From contig CAJFCV020000006.1 in the NCBI GenBank assembly GCA_904066235.2, positions 3,720,001 through 3,784,000 of the forward strand: 64,000 nt of DNA, given 5' to 3'. A program made the position numbers and the translations under genes. This document shows positions 22,556-36,185 of this stretch, piece after piece (the stretch's first letter is position 1; each line of letters begins with the position of its first letter). The notes beneath the pieces were generated by a model, which worked only from the letters and a program-made list of their open reading frames with translations, searched no databases and was not told the origin of the DNA. The DNA comes from Bursaphelenchus xylophilus (taxonomy: Eukaryota > Nematoda > Chromadorea > Rhabditida > Aphelenchoididae).

Positions 22556-24212
22556 CCTGCAAAGGAAAAATTGGGAAATTATATTGTACTAGATATCTGA
22601 TGGACGTATAAGAAGAAAAGCTCGATAATTCGAATATTTTCGCGCCGATTGAGCTCAAGTTTAGCATAGAGGATCTACAGGAGACTAGCAATATATACAA
22701 GACGTAAAATGCCGAATTCAAAAAAAATTTCTGCTAAAAAATGAAACTTTTAGAATAAAAAATGATTGTTCGAAACAACCAGATTTTGGGTCCAAAATTA
22801 AAATTCAATTTTTCGGATTTATTTCATGTTTGAAAAATTGCGAATTTTCGATGGCAAATGTACGCAAGAGGAGGAGGACAAGTCAGAAAAGATTGGGATT
22901 CATTAATATTCGATAAGTTCCGAGATCGTCAGGATTTATGGGACACATGTTGAGCAGAAAAGCGCATTTAACTATAAATAACGAGGGTTTTATAAAGTAT
23001 TACAAAAAAAAAAAATAAATTGAAAAAAGTAATAATTTTTATTTTTTCGATTTTTTATTTATAGAAAATATAAAAAATTTAATTTTAATTTTCTTAAAAA
23101 TTTTTTAGTCATCAAAAAATCAAAAAAAAATTTTTTTAATTATTTTTCGAATTTCCAAAAAACCCCAAACACAACAAAATTTCTCCCCAGTCACCTAAAA
23201 CATGGTCTGTTTCTAGAACCAATTACCTCCTGTCCAATTGTCGCATCGTCTCGAGCGCTGACGACATCAAATAGACATTAGAAAACTCTCGAGCATGCTT
23301 TCCATCAAAAAAGACAAGACGAAGCACCTCAAAAAACGGTGATCGCTGGTCGAAAAAAGTTCAATGCAATTGTGAACGGGCTTAGTTTGGATTAAGCGAA
23401 AAACGTGTGGATATCGAGGGGGATTGGCCAGAAATGATATTATACTTGGTCATGAGGGATATTTACAAAAAAATGACAGTTTACTGGAAAAATTCATCAA
23501 TGATAACATTTGTATGGATATTGTAAGTAGAAAGCACAACAACTATAATTCTCAAGGACCACTAGGAAATCAGGGCGGTTGTTAAAAAAAGATACGACCA
23601 AAATTTATGTTGTAGCAGACACTTCAAAAGATTTTGATAAAACTAAAAAAATATCAAAATAAAAATTGTAGAATGTGAAATTCTAAGTCCACAATGAAGT
23701 TGACTTCATGATAAATCAAACTCTCGAAAGAAATACCTAGGCTTCAAAAAGTTATAGCCTAAAATTTATGTTATACTAGATATCAATTAGTTATTTTGAG
23801 AAAACTTGATATAAAACTTCATTCATGACCATATATGTGAAAAATTCTTGGTTAATAATGCTGACTGTCGTTCTAGCAATATTTTACAGCCAAAACGAAT
23901 CCTTCTACTAAGAGCAACATCTTTAAAAATAAAGTTTTCTTTGATTCCCTACGATTTACCTGTCAAACATTGGATTGCAAAATAAATCAAAGAAAGCACC
24001 GTAAGCCCCTGAGAAAACAAGTTTCTACAAAGATACTAAAAGTTTCTTTCCAAGACGAGACTAATGCACAAGGTTACTTGCACACTTCCCATTCGAAAGC
24101 GGCTTCCTTATCAGGGGAAACGTGCCGGCGCCGCCCGTCTCGTGCTCCCCGAAATGTGCTCGATCCGGCATAACAATGAAGATCGGAATTGAATTAGAAG
24201 AGACACTCCACC

Positions 24213-24253
24213 GTTCGCTCCCCTGAGGCCATATGGCCTTGGGAAGGGGCGAA
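24213..24253. repeat. Short GC-rich palindrome
   Basis: TTCGCTCCCCTGAGGCCAT is followed at once by a near inverse ending AGGGGCGAA, giving a ~19-bp stem with a small bulge and almost no loop (centre GGCCATATGGCC). Function unknown. Confidence 0.55.
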
Positions 24254-24917
24254 TAAATCGCACCTTGGGCCGGGCTTTTTTGTTTCCAAACAAACGTTGT
24301 TGTTTCGGAAACTTGCAGAGAAATGACTGTAAGTGACTTGAAATAACCCCCGAAACGTCATGTGTTATGAGCAGTACTTCTTGTTTTCCTGATCTATGAT
24401 TAGCTATAGCGAAATTAAAGGGTAAATCAAAGGTTAACGAAAGCAAATTACATGTTTTATATCATAGAACAAAAAACAAGATTGTAAAAGACCTTAGACA
24501 GTAATTGCCGCGTAATGAAGTTGAGCTTAGTTGAAGTGCAGAGTGTTTTGAAGTTTCTTTGACATTACTATTCAAGCCATTCGCCGAAATAAGGCGGGTT
24601 TTGAAAGAAATTGTAAGCTAATCCAGTTGCAGTCAGTGTAGAATACTCTTAAGACACAAAATTGTAAAAATAAAAAGGAGTGTCAAGTATAGGCTGGATG
24701 CGAAGAGGGCACCCGGGTGGAAAGGGCACCTTGAGAAAGAGTGAACGTTGACAAAAAAAATAAAGTAGGGGGAAATGAAGGCGGGTAGGAATATTCTTCC
24801 ATAAAAATACTTGCGGCAAAAAAAATGCTTTAAAAATACTCAAAAGTCCCCTTTATACTCCCATTTTTCGACAAAACCAGAAAAAAAAATTAAAATCCTC
24901 CTTACGAGGGAAGTACC

Positions 24918-25340
24918 CCAAGCGCGACGCTCAGATTTTTTAAAATTTTGCACACATATCGGTCAGGAACTAAATATCAATTCCTGAAAGTTTTAACGTG
25001 CGCTTTGCAAGCGCCGCCGAGAGAGTGCGCTAAACGCGGAGAGTGGTCAGACAGAAGTTATGATCAACACTTTTTGATCATAACTTCGCTAGTTTCGTGC
25101 CAAGAAAATTGATTTTTTGTGGAAACATTACCCTCTATAGTAGAAATAGGCATGAAACTTCTCTTGCCGAAATTCGACAAAAAATGTCAAATTTTCGCCA
25201 ACTTTCGATCTAAAAATCTCAGCTGTTTCTGCAAAGCGCGAGCTAGGATTCTCGCATTTATTTTAGAAAGAATTATTCTAAATTTGTGCCAGTTTTCATC
25301 AAAATCTATGTGTCGCACTTGGGCTACTTCCCCTGTTAGT
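24918..25340. mobile_element. MITE-like element with GGGAAGTACCCCAAG ends
   Basis: The left end GGGAAGTACCCCAAGCGCGA is the inverse of the right end GTCGCACTTGGGCTACTTCC apart from three or four differences. Inside is a tight hairpin, AGAAGTTATGATCAACAC facing its inverse around 25050-25090. Diverged fragments of the inner part occur at 20655 and possibly near 37865, 49690 and 57450. Confidence 0.65.
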
Positions 25341-26008
25341 CTCCCTTTATCATATCTTTTTTTTATAAACGTACTCTTCCCTCAAGTTGCCATCTTTGCC
25401 CTGGTACCCTCTTCCTCAAATCCCCTCTTCGTAGCAAATCTCAAGCATACATATAAGAATATATTCCCGAGATAATCTACAGAATGAATTTCCGAACTTG
25501 AAAACCGCCTCAAAAACAAACATTTGAACAACAAGCACTGCAATTAAACTCATGTCCGGAAGACCCCACGCTTTTTTAAAATCAGCAAAAACTGCGGACT
25601 GTTTGGTTTGTCGGATTTTTAGAGATCAGGACGGTCAAAGTTTTATCGTAAACTAACGAAGAGACAAGCTTGACGCAAACCTCGCGGCTTACAAGTGCTG
25701 TTATTCTCCAAGGCTGCAAATCTGCGGAGAAAACTATATTTTTAGATGGAAAACAAAAGGGGTTTTACGACAGCGTCAAAACGTATGTTGGATTCAGAAT
25801 GGTGCTTAACCCGTGACGCATTAGATGAGCAATGAACATTAAAATTGCAAGTTAAGTATAGAGTACAATAAAAAGGACGTACGTAGAGTCAATGTACAAG
25901 AAGTAATAATAGTGTGCTTCATCTAAGGTTAACAATTTCTAGAGATGGCGCCATATTTTCTCGTCCTGCCACACCTAATTTTCCATGCTCTCTCGACTGC
26001 AATGACTA

Positions 26009-26241
26009 CAGTGGGGGACCTGATCCAGTAGCAAGAAATGTACCATTTTGCATCCGGGAAGTATCAAAAATGTGGCAAAATGCTTCCTCCCCAAGTGAAA
26101 GAACTTCCCTCACAGAAAGAACGGTCGCGCTTTTGAAATCTGAGTTTTTTCACTTGGAGAAGGAGGTATTTTGCCACATTTTTTGATGCCTCCTGGATGT
26201 AAAATGGTACGTTTTTTGCCACTGGATCAGATCCCCCACTG
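26009..26241. mobile_element. MITE family 1, copy 3
   Basis: TA-flanked, with ends CAGTGGGGGACCTGATCC and GGATCAGATCCCCCACTG. The arms pair through CATTTTGCATCC and AAATGTGGCAAAATG blocks. Looks young and nearly intact. Confidence 0.9.
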
Positions 26242-27859
26242 TAATCATTATCACGAATTCATGCCGAGCAAAGGTAAAAAAAGTTATTCTTAAAGAACCT
26301 TCCATTGTACGGACGTCTACTTTTTCATAAAATTGACTCCTGTGATCGCCCAAAATGTCCATTGTAGACAGATTTCGTCATACCGCAAGTCATTGTAGAG
26401 ATCCCATTTTACAAACAAAGCTTCATTGTGTTGAATAAAACCACAAAACACAGACACCAATCCAGACAGGCTATTGATGAAAAAGTGGGACCCAAATTAG
26501 TCTATGGCCAACAACATCCTATTATATATACTGCAAATAACTGTAAGTCTTCGTGGGAATTCGGCTGCATTGTGACGAAAAGAGGGATTAAATATGGACT
26601 GAATCTGCGTAGATAGCGAAAGCAATCCCGACATATAAGAAATATTTATGGACGTGTACTAAAAAGGAAATCCTGTAATTGAGAAGGATTTTTAAGCGTT
26701 GAACAGGCTTAAGAGATGATTAGCCTGCAATTATAAGGCTCTTGAGTCATTGTTATGCCACTCAAAGAGAGCCAAGACCCAAAATTTATTCCGGAGTGCT
26801 CTTTTCGTCCAAAATACCGATCTTAAGCCACTCTTCGACCCTGTTTTTTGTCGATCCGGGACTTATAATATTTTTTGGTACTTCTCTTAAAATTACGTTG
26901 CCTCCTGAAACTGCCAAGCACTTCTAACCCCATGTTTATAAACCCTTCCAAAGTGATTTAAGTGCATAATCATTTTCCGCCATTTTTAGGTAATGGATGT
27001 TGACATCCCATAAGTTCAGTCACGTTTTTCCAATTTTTTAGCGTTGCAAACTCATTAACGACAAACTCGCGTACAGTAGGAAGATTTGGGCTAAAAATAG
27101 AAGTGAGAAGACCATTTTCAGCGATGATTGTCTATAAAAATTCTAGCGTCTACAGTTTATAAATTATAAAATAACTAATCCTCCATTTGAATTCCGCATT
27201 CGGACTTCCAATAAAAAAAATGTGACACTGAGCTGCATAAATATTTGCGTAATTGTTTCCCATCTTTGGAAGTCATAGAACGGGTGGGGAATTCTAATTT
27301 CTCCTCGCTTCCGAAGATGTGAGGAAAAGCGCACGACAAAAACTAATTAAATATCCGCGGAGAGACTAAAGAAACCCAGGACAACATAAATATTGTGCTC
27401 AAGAGTTTCGTCGTCAGAATTGTAGCCGCTTTTGCATCATTAGGCTCTTTGAATAACATGTACGGCGTTGACAGCGAGTGGTTGCTACGTGGGGATGGGT
27501 AGGTTCAAGAGAGAAAATACGAAACAAAGGTTCGGTACAAAAAAATTATTGTTTTATTGGAGCATCTTGATACTTCGAGATCAGGGTTTACTTTGTTCTC
27601 ATTTTATTTATCCTCCTTTTAGCACCGTGGCACGTCAATCCAGCGCATTTCCTGAACCGTTTCGAAACTTCGTATCGTTTTCATTGATTTAAATGAGAGA
27701 CGAAATGTCGCGAAATTATCGGCACTTTTTCTTGCCCGAAATAATTGCTTTTTCTCGAAAAGGAAGAAGAAAGATAAGAAAATGCTTTTTATCATTTCGT
27801 TTTGAACGAATCACCAAAAAGGGGCGGGAAATTTTTTCTTCTATTTTGGATTGACGTGC

Positions 27860-28080
27860 GTGGGGGGATCTGATACAGTGGCAAGAAACATACCATTTTG
27901 CATCCAGGAAGCATCAAAAAATGTGGCAAAATACCTCCCTCGCCAAGTGAAAAAATTCCGATTTCAAAAGCGCGCCCGCTCGGGAAAGGGTGCGCCCGTC
28001 AGAACAAACTTTTTTTCACTTAGAAAGGGAAGCATTTTGCTACATTTTTGATACTTCCCAGATGCAAAATGGTACGTTGC
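27860..28080. mobile_element. MITE family 1, copy 4 (right end truncated)
   Basis: The left end GTGGGGGGATCTGATACAGT is recognisable. The right arm stops at ATGGTACGTTGCC, so the last ~40 bp and the terminal CAGTG are missing. Confidence 0.8.
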
Positions 28081-28432
28081 CAAATAACTCTTCCAAGGTC
28101 GCTTGGCCGTTTTTATTCAGCTGTGAGGTGAGGGGGACGCTTACTAACTACAACACACTTGGTAATAACACTTGACAACCTTATACAATATGCTTGAGAA
28201 GGGCTGTCACAAAGTTGGAAAAGTACAGTCTGTCACTAAATATTGTGCTGTGAATTTATTTAGACTCTGTATCCAGTAAAACTACGCGCGTATGAGAGAG
28301 CACAAAATTTTGTACTATTCACACGTCTTCATCGCAGCACACATTCAATAATAGAAAAACCCGTGGACTTTTGTAGAGTATGTAAACTTTCAGTCGAGCT
28401 TTTAAGAGGTTCGTTTTTTTCTTTTGCACGTA

Positions 28433-28685
28433 CAGTGGAGAATCTGATCCAGTGGCAAAAAACGTACCATTTTGCATCCGGGAAGCATGAAAAATGTGGC
28501 AAAATGCTTCTCTCTCCAAGTGAAGAAGCTTCGTTTTAAAGAGCGCACTTTCCCACACAAAAAAAGCGGGCGCGCTTTTGGCACCAGGGTTTTTTCACTT
28601 GGAGAGGGAAGCATTTTGCCACATTTTTGATACTGCCCGGATGCAAAATCGTACGTTTTTTGCCACTGGATCAGGTCCCCCGCTG
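28433..28685. mobile_element. MITE family 1, copy 5
   Basis: TA on both sides; ends CAGTGGAGAATCTGATCC and GGATCAGGTCCCCCGCTG. Full-length palindromic copy. Confidence 0.9.
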
Positions 28686-30811
28686 TATCTAAGTCCTAAG
28701 AAAAAATAGGCGACATCAGAAAGCGAGTAGTGACAATTTCAGCCTCATATGTTGCCTACGGTTTTCGCTGTGAGGCGCTAAAGCTGGTCAAGCCAGACGC
28801 TCTTACAGTCACCGACAAGTGAGATTGCCCCCTATTATCCGCAGGCAGAGCACTATTCAAAGCTGCAGATAACTTCTCCTTTTACAAAAACATGTCGCCA
28901 GCCCCGAATGACACAAGCCTCAGACGTCGCAGCACACTCATTTTTATATCTTTTTTGACCTTTATACACAAGTACAATTGTAACAAGAGCCCCACCCAAT
29001 AACTTTTTTTCGATACGAGATTCAAATGTATTTTTTGCCGCCCACATGACATCTAATAATTTCCGAGCGCCATTACCTACTCTTATCCCCAAACTTCCCC
29101 CAATTACCGCTCCGTTTACAACAAACAGCCCCGACCCTCCACGCTCATTTTTCGTCCCAATGTTTCCTGCCAATCCGCCGCCCAATCAAAAAGGAAACGT
29201 GCCAAAAAAAGAAAAGGGTTCGGCCGCCATTTTGGGGCCGATAAAATCATGAAGGGAAATTGAAAAAAACGGAGAAATTTGAATAAATAAGAGAAAAAAA
29301 GACGGGTCCAGAAACATCAAAAAGTCGGCTACCGTAATTTACTTTTGCCGAAGGAAAAGTCTCACAACTTTGAAAATAATAACAGTATAGTAAAGTTATT
29401 TACTACAACATTATTTTTCAAAGTCGTAGTACTTTTATTACGAGTCCAAAATTGGCTGACGTGGAACAGAAAAACCCTATACATATTATGTATAGGACTC
29501 TTAATTAGTTCGGAATTTGAGGATGTGAGTGCCAGAAATAAAGAAAAATAATAATTTTGATGGGAAATGAAGAGGGGAATACGCAATAAAGTAAATACAT
29601 GGTAAAATAGGAAATACACAAGCTAAAAATAATCTTCATTTAAAATATTCAAGCTTTCTTGAAGTTATTGGCATCACTTATAAAGACCTATGGAACTCTA
29701 AAAAACACTGGTAAAGATGCGGAGATCTCACTGTTTTGATGGGAAAGCGCTTTTTCTGGCTTGGCAAACCTTTTACTGTCAAAAAAACGTATCAAAAGAT
29801 ATCACAGAAACTTTCGTGCCCCAAAAAATGTAATCCTTTTTGAGGATCTGCATTGCTTTCACATCCACCCGGCTTATCTTGATCTCCGTTCAAACCATTA
29901 TGCGTACCGACTGACGGTTCAAAAAAACCCATCACAAACCGTTATGATCTCTAGACATCACATTTCGGATGGGCTTCAAAAAAAAATTCAGAAAAAATGC
30001 CCCCCACATTCCAGCCCATGCCGGCTCAAAAGTTCGTTCGTGACTCGGAACGACGCCAGGAAATGTTCCGGAAGCCCTTTGATTGGGTCATGGGGTATTT
30101 GAATTTGCATTTTCGAGAACTCTATCTCTTCCAGCAACATGTAAAATGAAGCAGCGGCAACGAACTGCGTAAACCGGGCATTAATGACGAACGGAAGCTC
30201 CAAATTCAGTTGAATAACCCGCTAAATACGTCGTATTTTTTCGGGAAAATAGCCGGATTGCGCCTGCGAATTTGGTGCGAAAACATAAGACATATCATTA
30301 AGGTTTGCGAATATAAAAGGCCCAGACTACCTCGACATGGCCAGACGAGCGACCACAAAACTCGGCGCTGTTGTTGTTTTTGTGACACGTCTCGCGACAT
30401 AATCGCCCTCCGGCACTCTTGTTTTCTTTTCTTCGTGACGTAATCGCGAAGAAAACGAGAGAGCCAAATTAATTTGGGCCGCGAGGACCGAAGACAACGG
30501 CCGCTCTTCTACAGATTTTTTCGCTGCGTATGACATTTGGATATGTGGAGGGGAGGGGCCAACGGGGATATCTGGAGGCGCTCCGAGATTTGGGTGTAAT
30601 TTTGAGGGCGAATTAAACGATGCATTGAGGGTGTAAATTAAAATAATTGTAATGTGTGTAAAGAGGGGTGACTCAGCCCTCAATTGGGAACCAAAGAATA
30701 CCGAATACAATGAACCTTAATATGAGAGTTAATAAAGAATGCGTTTTGCGTGTATAGCTCTTTGCCGCAACTTGGCAGATTTCCTATTAGAGAGCATCGT
30801 TAACTCAAATA

Positions 30812-31057
30812 CAGTGACGGGCCTGGTCCAGTGGCAAAAAACATACCATTTTGCATCCGGGAAATATCAAAAATGTGGCAAAATACCTCCCTCTCCAATT
30901 GAAAAAAAACTTAGATTTCAAAAGCGTGCCCGCTCTTTTTGTGAGGAACTTCAAAACGAAGCTTTTTCACTTCGAGAGGGAAGCATTTTGTCACATTTTT
31001 GATACTTCCCGGATGCAAAATGGTATGTTTTTTGCCACTGCATTAGGTCCCACACTG
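30812..31057. mobile_element. MITE family 1, copy 6
   Basis: TA on both sides; ends CAGTGACGGGCCTGGTCC and CATTAGGTCCCACACTG. Full-length palindromic copy. Confidence 0.9.
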
Positions 31058-32989
31058 TATATAAAACTAAACTATTTAATTTCTGTGACATTAATTACAA
31101 CTAACTTTTGCTGCCGACAAAGCGCTATAGTGGCAGGGTTTCAGAAAAATTATTTGTGTTAAAACGAAGCGATTATCCGTTCTTTCGGGGATTTGTACTA
31201 AAAGCCTTTGGTATCGCTTATAAGTGAGACATTTGCCACAAATTATCTGAAGAGTGACTAGCCGCGGTGGCTGATACAAAGCCGTGTAAACCGCTTTGCC
31301 ACTTGTGAGTATTATCTTTTCACTAAAGGGCAAAGTATCACGGATATAAACGTGAGTATTCTTCAAATACAAGGGAGTTTACTGAAACAAAAGAGGCATA
31401 CAAAATGGGAGTGTGAAATTGACTGCACTATGAGAAATCAACACCAATAAGATACAGTATATAGAGACAGGTTTTTTTCTTAATCCGGACAAAAAGAAAG
31501 GTCGAAAAGCGCGTCAAATTAACAGAGGAAGTGCTCGAAATACGAAGCCTAGGTTATTTAAAGAACTTGGTAAAATTTCAGACTACTGTTTATAAGGACA
31601 CATGAGGTCCGAAATATGGTCGAAATTTGACTTTTTTTACAAACATAGCCATAAAGAATATATGGATATGTTTGTAAAAACAGTCAATTGCCTTGTTTAA
31701 ACCAAAGAGAGCAACATTGTATACCACGCATTGTCCACATGCTCTAAAATCTTTCAAATACGTGCGGGAGTAAAGAAATCAAAACAATCATTCCCTTTCA
31801 TTACTCACTATCACACACGCAATGTCATTTCACCACATTTTCCCATTGACTTAAAAAATTTCAAAAAGAAACTTCGACTCCAAATTCACCCTCTCCCTCG
31901 CTCAATATGCCAATTTGCCTATGCAATCACGCAATAGCTTTTATAATTTCGAAACTACCGCTAAACTTTTGTCTGTTCAAAAATGACAAAAATGCTGACG
32001 TCAAGGGAGAAGATTGGCCATTAGACGGCCAAAAATGGCATCCTCCAGATATCAAATAACAATCCGGACAGACCTCCGGTAATGTGGCAATTTTTAGGGA
32101 CTCTGATATTTCATTTCGCACTCCTTTATCTTCGCAATTACGTCATGAAAACTGCAGAGTTTTCGGATTACACAACGTTTTCTTTTTCGACTTTTGGCTT
32201 TTAGCATGTTTACTGGGCAAGCGGCAAATACAAGTGCATTAAGCTAGTTGGACCAAATTGGAAGGAAATGGAGATGAAATTTTGGGGAAAATATTAAGGC
32301 CAAGTGAACTTTCATGGAAGCTTGGAGGTCCACTCTAGACATTTTAACGGAAATTTAGAGCATAACAAAGTGTACTGTAGAGTAAAAAATGAGTAAGGAA
32401 GTGGTCTCACGAAATTCTGACAGGCATCGAGTTCAAAGAGTGAGGTCCCGGAACAAAAATTTTTGACAATTTTTCTGTTTTCTGACGCCAAATTACCATA
32501 ATTTTCGTATATCCCCATTCCTCAAAGAATTAAAACGCACTTCGCGAGTTGCTGAAGCAGGCTCAAAGGGGGGTCTGCCCTAGAAATTGACCCCCACTTT
32601 TTTTTGTCTTAACTGATGACATGTAGGATGCTAAAGAACTTGGTGAATTTTTTTCGAAAAATTCGTCATCATGACCGAGATATGACGTATTTATTGAATT
32701 TCGCATAATGTGATATATTGTACTGATTTATTGCCAAAATATCTCAGAACTGAGTATATATACGTTATTGGCCATGCTGAACAACTTTGTAATTGACCCG
32801 AAGTTTGTCAGGTTACTGTAACATACCGTAACGCCAATGCTCAATCAAAAAATCTCGATTTTCTCGATTTTTTTCAATAATTTTCTCGGAATTTTTTTTC
32901 ATTTTTGGAATCACCATCAAATTCTGCATCGGATAGGCTATATGCGCATCTCCAGATAGGTGTGGTGTACAAAAATGGTGTACAAAAAT

Positions 32990-33059
32990 GTCGTGGCGCA
33001 ACCGGTAGTGGGTCGGACTACCATTCAAAAGGTCCCGGGTTCGAGTCCGGGTGGAAGCA
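32990..33059 (+). other. Degenerate tRNA-like segment (fold-back copy 2, left arm)
   Basis: Same sequence as 6071-6140, including both Pol III boxes. Directly upstream, the short stretch TGGTGTACAAAAA is duplicated, a small insertion absent from copy 1. Confidence 0.6.
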
Positions 33060-33923
33060 AAAATGCTCAAACGCGCTGGAAATTGTCCCAAAACAGTTGT
33101 AATGTATTGGAACTGTGTTAAAAATAAATAATAATTAACATTTTCCCCTAAAAAGGCTAAATTTTGGATTTTACAAAATTTTTGAAAATCATGATTTTTG
33201 TGGGCCCAAATCTGCCGAAGAAATGAAAATTTTTTGTTAGCGATTTTTTTGTTTAGAAACAACACAGGCCATATAGAAAGACTATTCCTCAGAAGATTTC
33301 GCTCAATTTTGCCCAAAACACCAAAAAGTTGCACTTTTTTGTTTTAATCGGAGAGCCCCGCCAGAACCCAGTAAACCGAAGTAACGTCATTCAAACGTGG
33401 ATACAAATGTTTTGTACTATGAGGAGTCGAAATTTTAGCAAATTTTACAAGATTAAATACTGTAACATCATGAAATATGTGAATATCTACAAATTTTTGA
33501 ATGTAAAATTTTTTTGTGGAAGATTTTCGCGGCTGTTAGAAAGCTATTTGAAGGCAGCGCAAAAAACTGCTCTAGAAAAACTGGAAGCGTTTTCGCGTAA
33601 GAACACCTGAAAATCATTATCTCAATTTTTTGTCAAATGGCAAAATGCGAAAACTTTTTGGTGTTTTGGGCAAAATAGAGCGAAATCCTCTGAGGAATAG
33701 TCTTTCTGTGTGCCCTGCGTTGTTTCTAAACAAAAAAATCGCTAACAAAAAATTTTCATTTCTTCGGCAGATTTGGGCCCACAAAAATCATGATTTTCAA
33801 AAATTTCGTAAAATACAAAACTTAGCCTTTTTAGGGGAAAATGTTAATTATTATTTATTTTTAACACAGTTCCAATACATTACAACTGTTTTGGGACAAT
33901 TTCCAGCGCGTTTGAGCATTTTT

Positions 33924-33992
33924 TCTTCCACCCGGACTCGAACCCGGGACCTTTTGAATGGTAGTCCGACCCACTACCGGTTGCGCCACGAC
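33924..33992 (-). other. Degenerate tRNA-like segment (fold-back copy 2, right arm)
   Basis: Inverted partner of 32990-33059 with A and B boxes preserved. Confidence 0.6.
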
Positions 33993-35536
33993 ATTTTTGT
34001 ACACCTATCTGGAGATGCGCATATAGCCTATCCGATGCAGAATTTGATGCTGATTCCAAAAATGAAAAAAAATTCCGAGAAAATTATTGAAAAAAATCGA
34101 GAAAATCGAGATTTTTTGATTGAGCATTGGCGTTACGGTATGTTACAGTAACCTGACAAACTTCGGGTCAATTACAAAGTTGTTCAGCATGGCCAATAAC
34201 GTATATATACTCAGTTCTGAGATATTTCGGCAATAAATCAGTACAATATATCGCATTATGCGAAATTCAATAAATACGTCATATCTCGGTCATGATGACG
34301 AATTTTTCGAAAAAAATTCACCAAGTTCTTTAGCATCCTACATGTCATCAGTTAAGACAAAAAAAAGTGGGGGTCAATTTCTAGGGCAGACCCCCCTTCC
34401 ACAGCTCGCGAAGTGCGTTTTAACTTTTACGGGAAAAGCAAATATAAATATGGCACAAATGAAGACTTTCACTGACAGAATCTATTAATCAGAGGTGGCT
34501 CTTACAGCTCCAAGAATCTTTTAAAATCCAAGTAAACGGCTATCAAAAGCCATAGACATTTTTTAAAATTTATCAAGTCAAAGATACATTTTATTTTCCC
34601 ATTCCAAGAATTTCACAGAAAAAATATATCATTTTAAAAGTTTTTCAAAATCTTTGACGCATTTCTCCAAAACTATTTTCAGTACGCATAAGCGACTTTT
34701 TGCTCCACGCTTTCACCAAAAAAAGCCAAAAATTTTCCAAGTCCGAGAAAGTCAATTGAAAATCATTCCAAAAATTTTCAAAATTTTAGCGGTTTCGGCT
34801 CGAAAATTCATCCAAACTTTGGAAAGGCATAGAAAGGTCACCTCAAAACACATTTTTTTGAAATTCAGTCGGTTGAAAATGGCGGGTCTCAGCTCCAGAA
34901 AAATCTAAATTTTAGGAAAATCGGTGGAGTCTCCGCCGAGAAATTCAAAGAAAAAAGTTACCCCTTTCGAGTGGCCCACCCAGTACAAGACTTTTTTGTA
35001 TAAACATTTTTGTAACCGCACCTCCAATGCCACAAAACCACAACAAAAAATTAAACGACTATCAAGAAAACCTAGAGCAAAAAAAATGGTCGAGACATTC
35101 CTCTAAAATTAGCCTTGTTTTTTAATCGGTGCTTGAGAATGTAGACGGCTGGCAATGACGGCGAAAACATGGTCGACAAAAAAAAGATCTTTGAAATACG
35201 TAACAGACCTTTGCAGGAGTCGACAAAAGTCAAAAAAGATTTTAGATTTACCTCGAACTTGCTATCAAAATGTGTCACAGAAACACACGTTGCAGGAGAT
35301 TTGTCGGCAAATGTTTTGGAGGTCAGAAAACACACGCCTGCAGGGTCGAAAGAGACGTGTGAGAAAGCGATAGTGCCCTTTATTTTTTGAGGTGTCTAAA
35401 AATAATGGGCAATAATCGAAAAGTGGGGGATAAAAAGATCAAAGGAAGAGATCGGAGGGGATGTTATCCATGAGTGCAAATTGAGAAAAGAAGTTCAAAT
35501 AGGATTTCTGTGACAATTCTTGAGGACGGAAACGTA

Positions 35537-35675
35537 CAATGTGGTATCTGATCCAGTTGCAAAAAACATACGATTTTACATCCGGATGCATCCCGCAAGC
35601 ATCAAAAATGCAGCAAAATGCTTTCCCCGGATGCAAAATGGAACGTTTTTTGCCACTGGATCAGGTCTCCTACTG
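35537..35675. mobile_element. MITE family 1, copy 7 (internally deleted)
   Basis: Ends CAATGTGGTATCTGATCC and GGATCAGGTCTCCTACTG, with TA on both sides. At ~139 bp it lacks the middle third of the full ~245-bp element. Confidence 0.8.
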
Positions 35676-35764
35676 TAGCAAGTTCGCAGATTTACGTACC
35701 TTGCCAAATAACTCTTCTTCCTGAAGCTGATTTTACAATGAGCTTCGATCTAAGTCAAAATTTA

Positions 35765-36013
35765 CAGTGGCGGACCTGATCCAGCGGCAAAAAACGTACC
35801 ATTTTGCATCCGGGAGGTATCAAAAAATGCAACAAAATACCTGCCTCTAGAACTGAAAAAAATCCGATTTCAAAAGCGCGCCCACCGTTGTTGTGAGCGA
35901 GCCCTTCAAAAACTTAGTTTTTTAGTTAGAGAGGGAGGCATTTTGCCACATTTTTTGATACTACCCGGATGTAAAATGGCACTTTTTTTGCCACTGGACC
36001 ATGTCGGTCACTA
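35765..36013. mobile_element. MITE family 1, copy 8
   Basis: Starts CAGTGGCGGACCTGATCC after TA and ends near GGACCATGTCGGTCACTA. Nearly full length with a diverged right tip. It lies only ~90 bp from copy 7. Confidence 0.85.
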
Positions 36014-36185
36014 TATTAAATAATCTCGTACTGCGGATTATAATATTGGAAGTAACAGGGGCTTCAGACCAATTAGTCCAATAGTTGAAACTCATATTTT
36101 GGATTACTATGGGATTACTCAAGATTTCTTCGGTTTCCGCCGGTTTCTGGCCGGTAATTTGCAATGAATCCAAAGAGCATCGATC

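Larger units (their letters stand above)
32534..34419. mobile_element. Fold-back DNA transposon with TTAA target duplication, copy 2
   Basis: 1886-bp relative of 5644-7444, flanked by TTAA (32530-32533 and 34420-34423) with the same termini. The arms (about 32534-33325 and 33658-34419) are near-complete inverses, without the ~70-bp loss seen in copy 1. The ~330-bp core is inverted relative to copy 1, so the two sit in opposite orientation. High similarity between the copies suggests recent activity. No transposase is encoded. Confidence 0.88.

Noticed and set aside
32813..34151. Two 173-codon frames (32813-33334 minus, 33630-34151 plus) with near-identical proteins
   Set aside because: They read the two arms of one palindromic transposon and translate through the tRNA-like block; matching copies in the 5.6-7.4 kb element are broken. 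They are a by-product of the inverted repeat.
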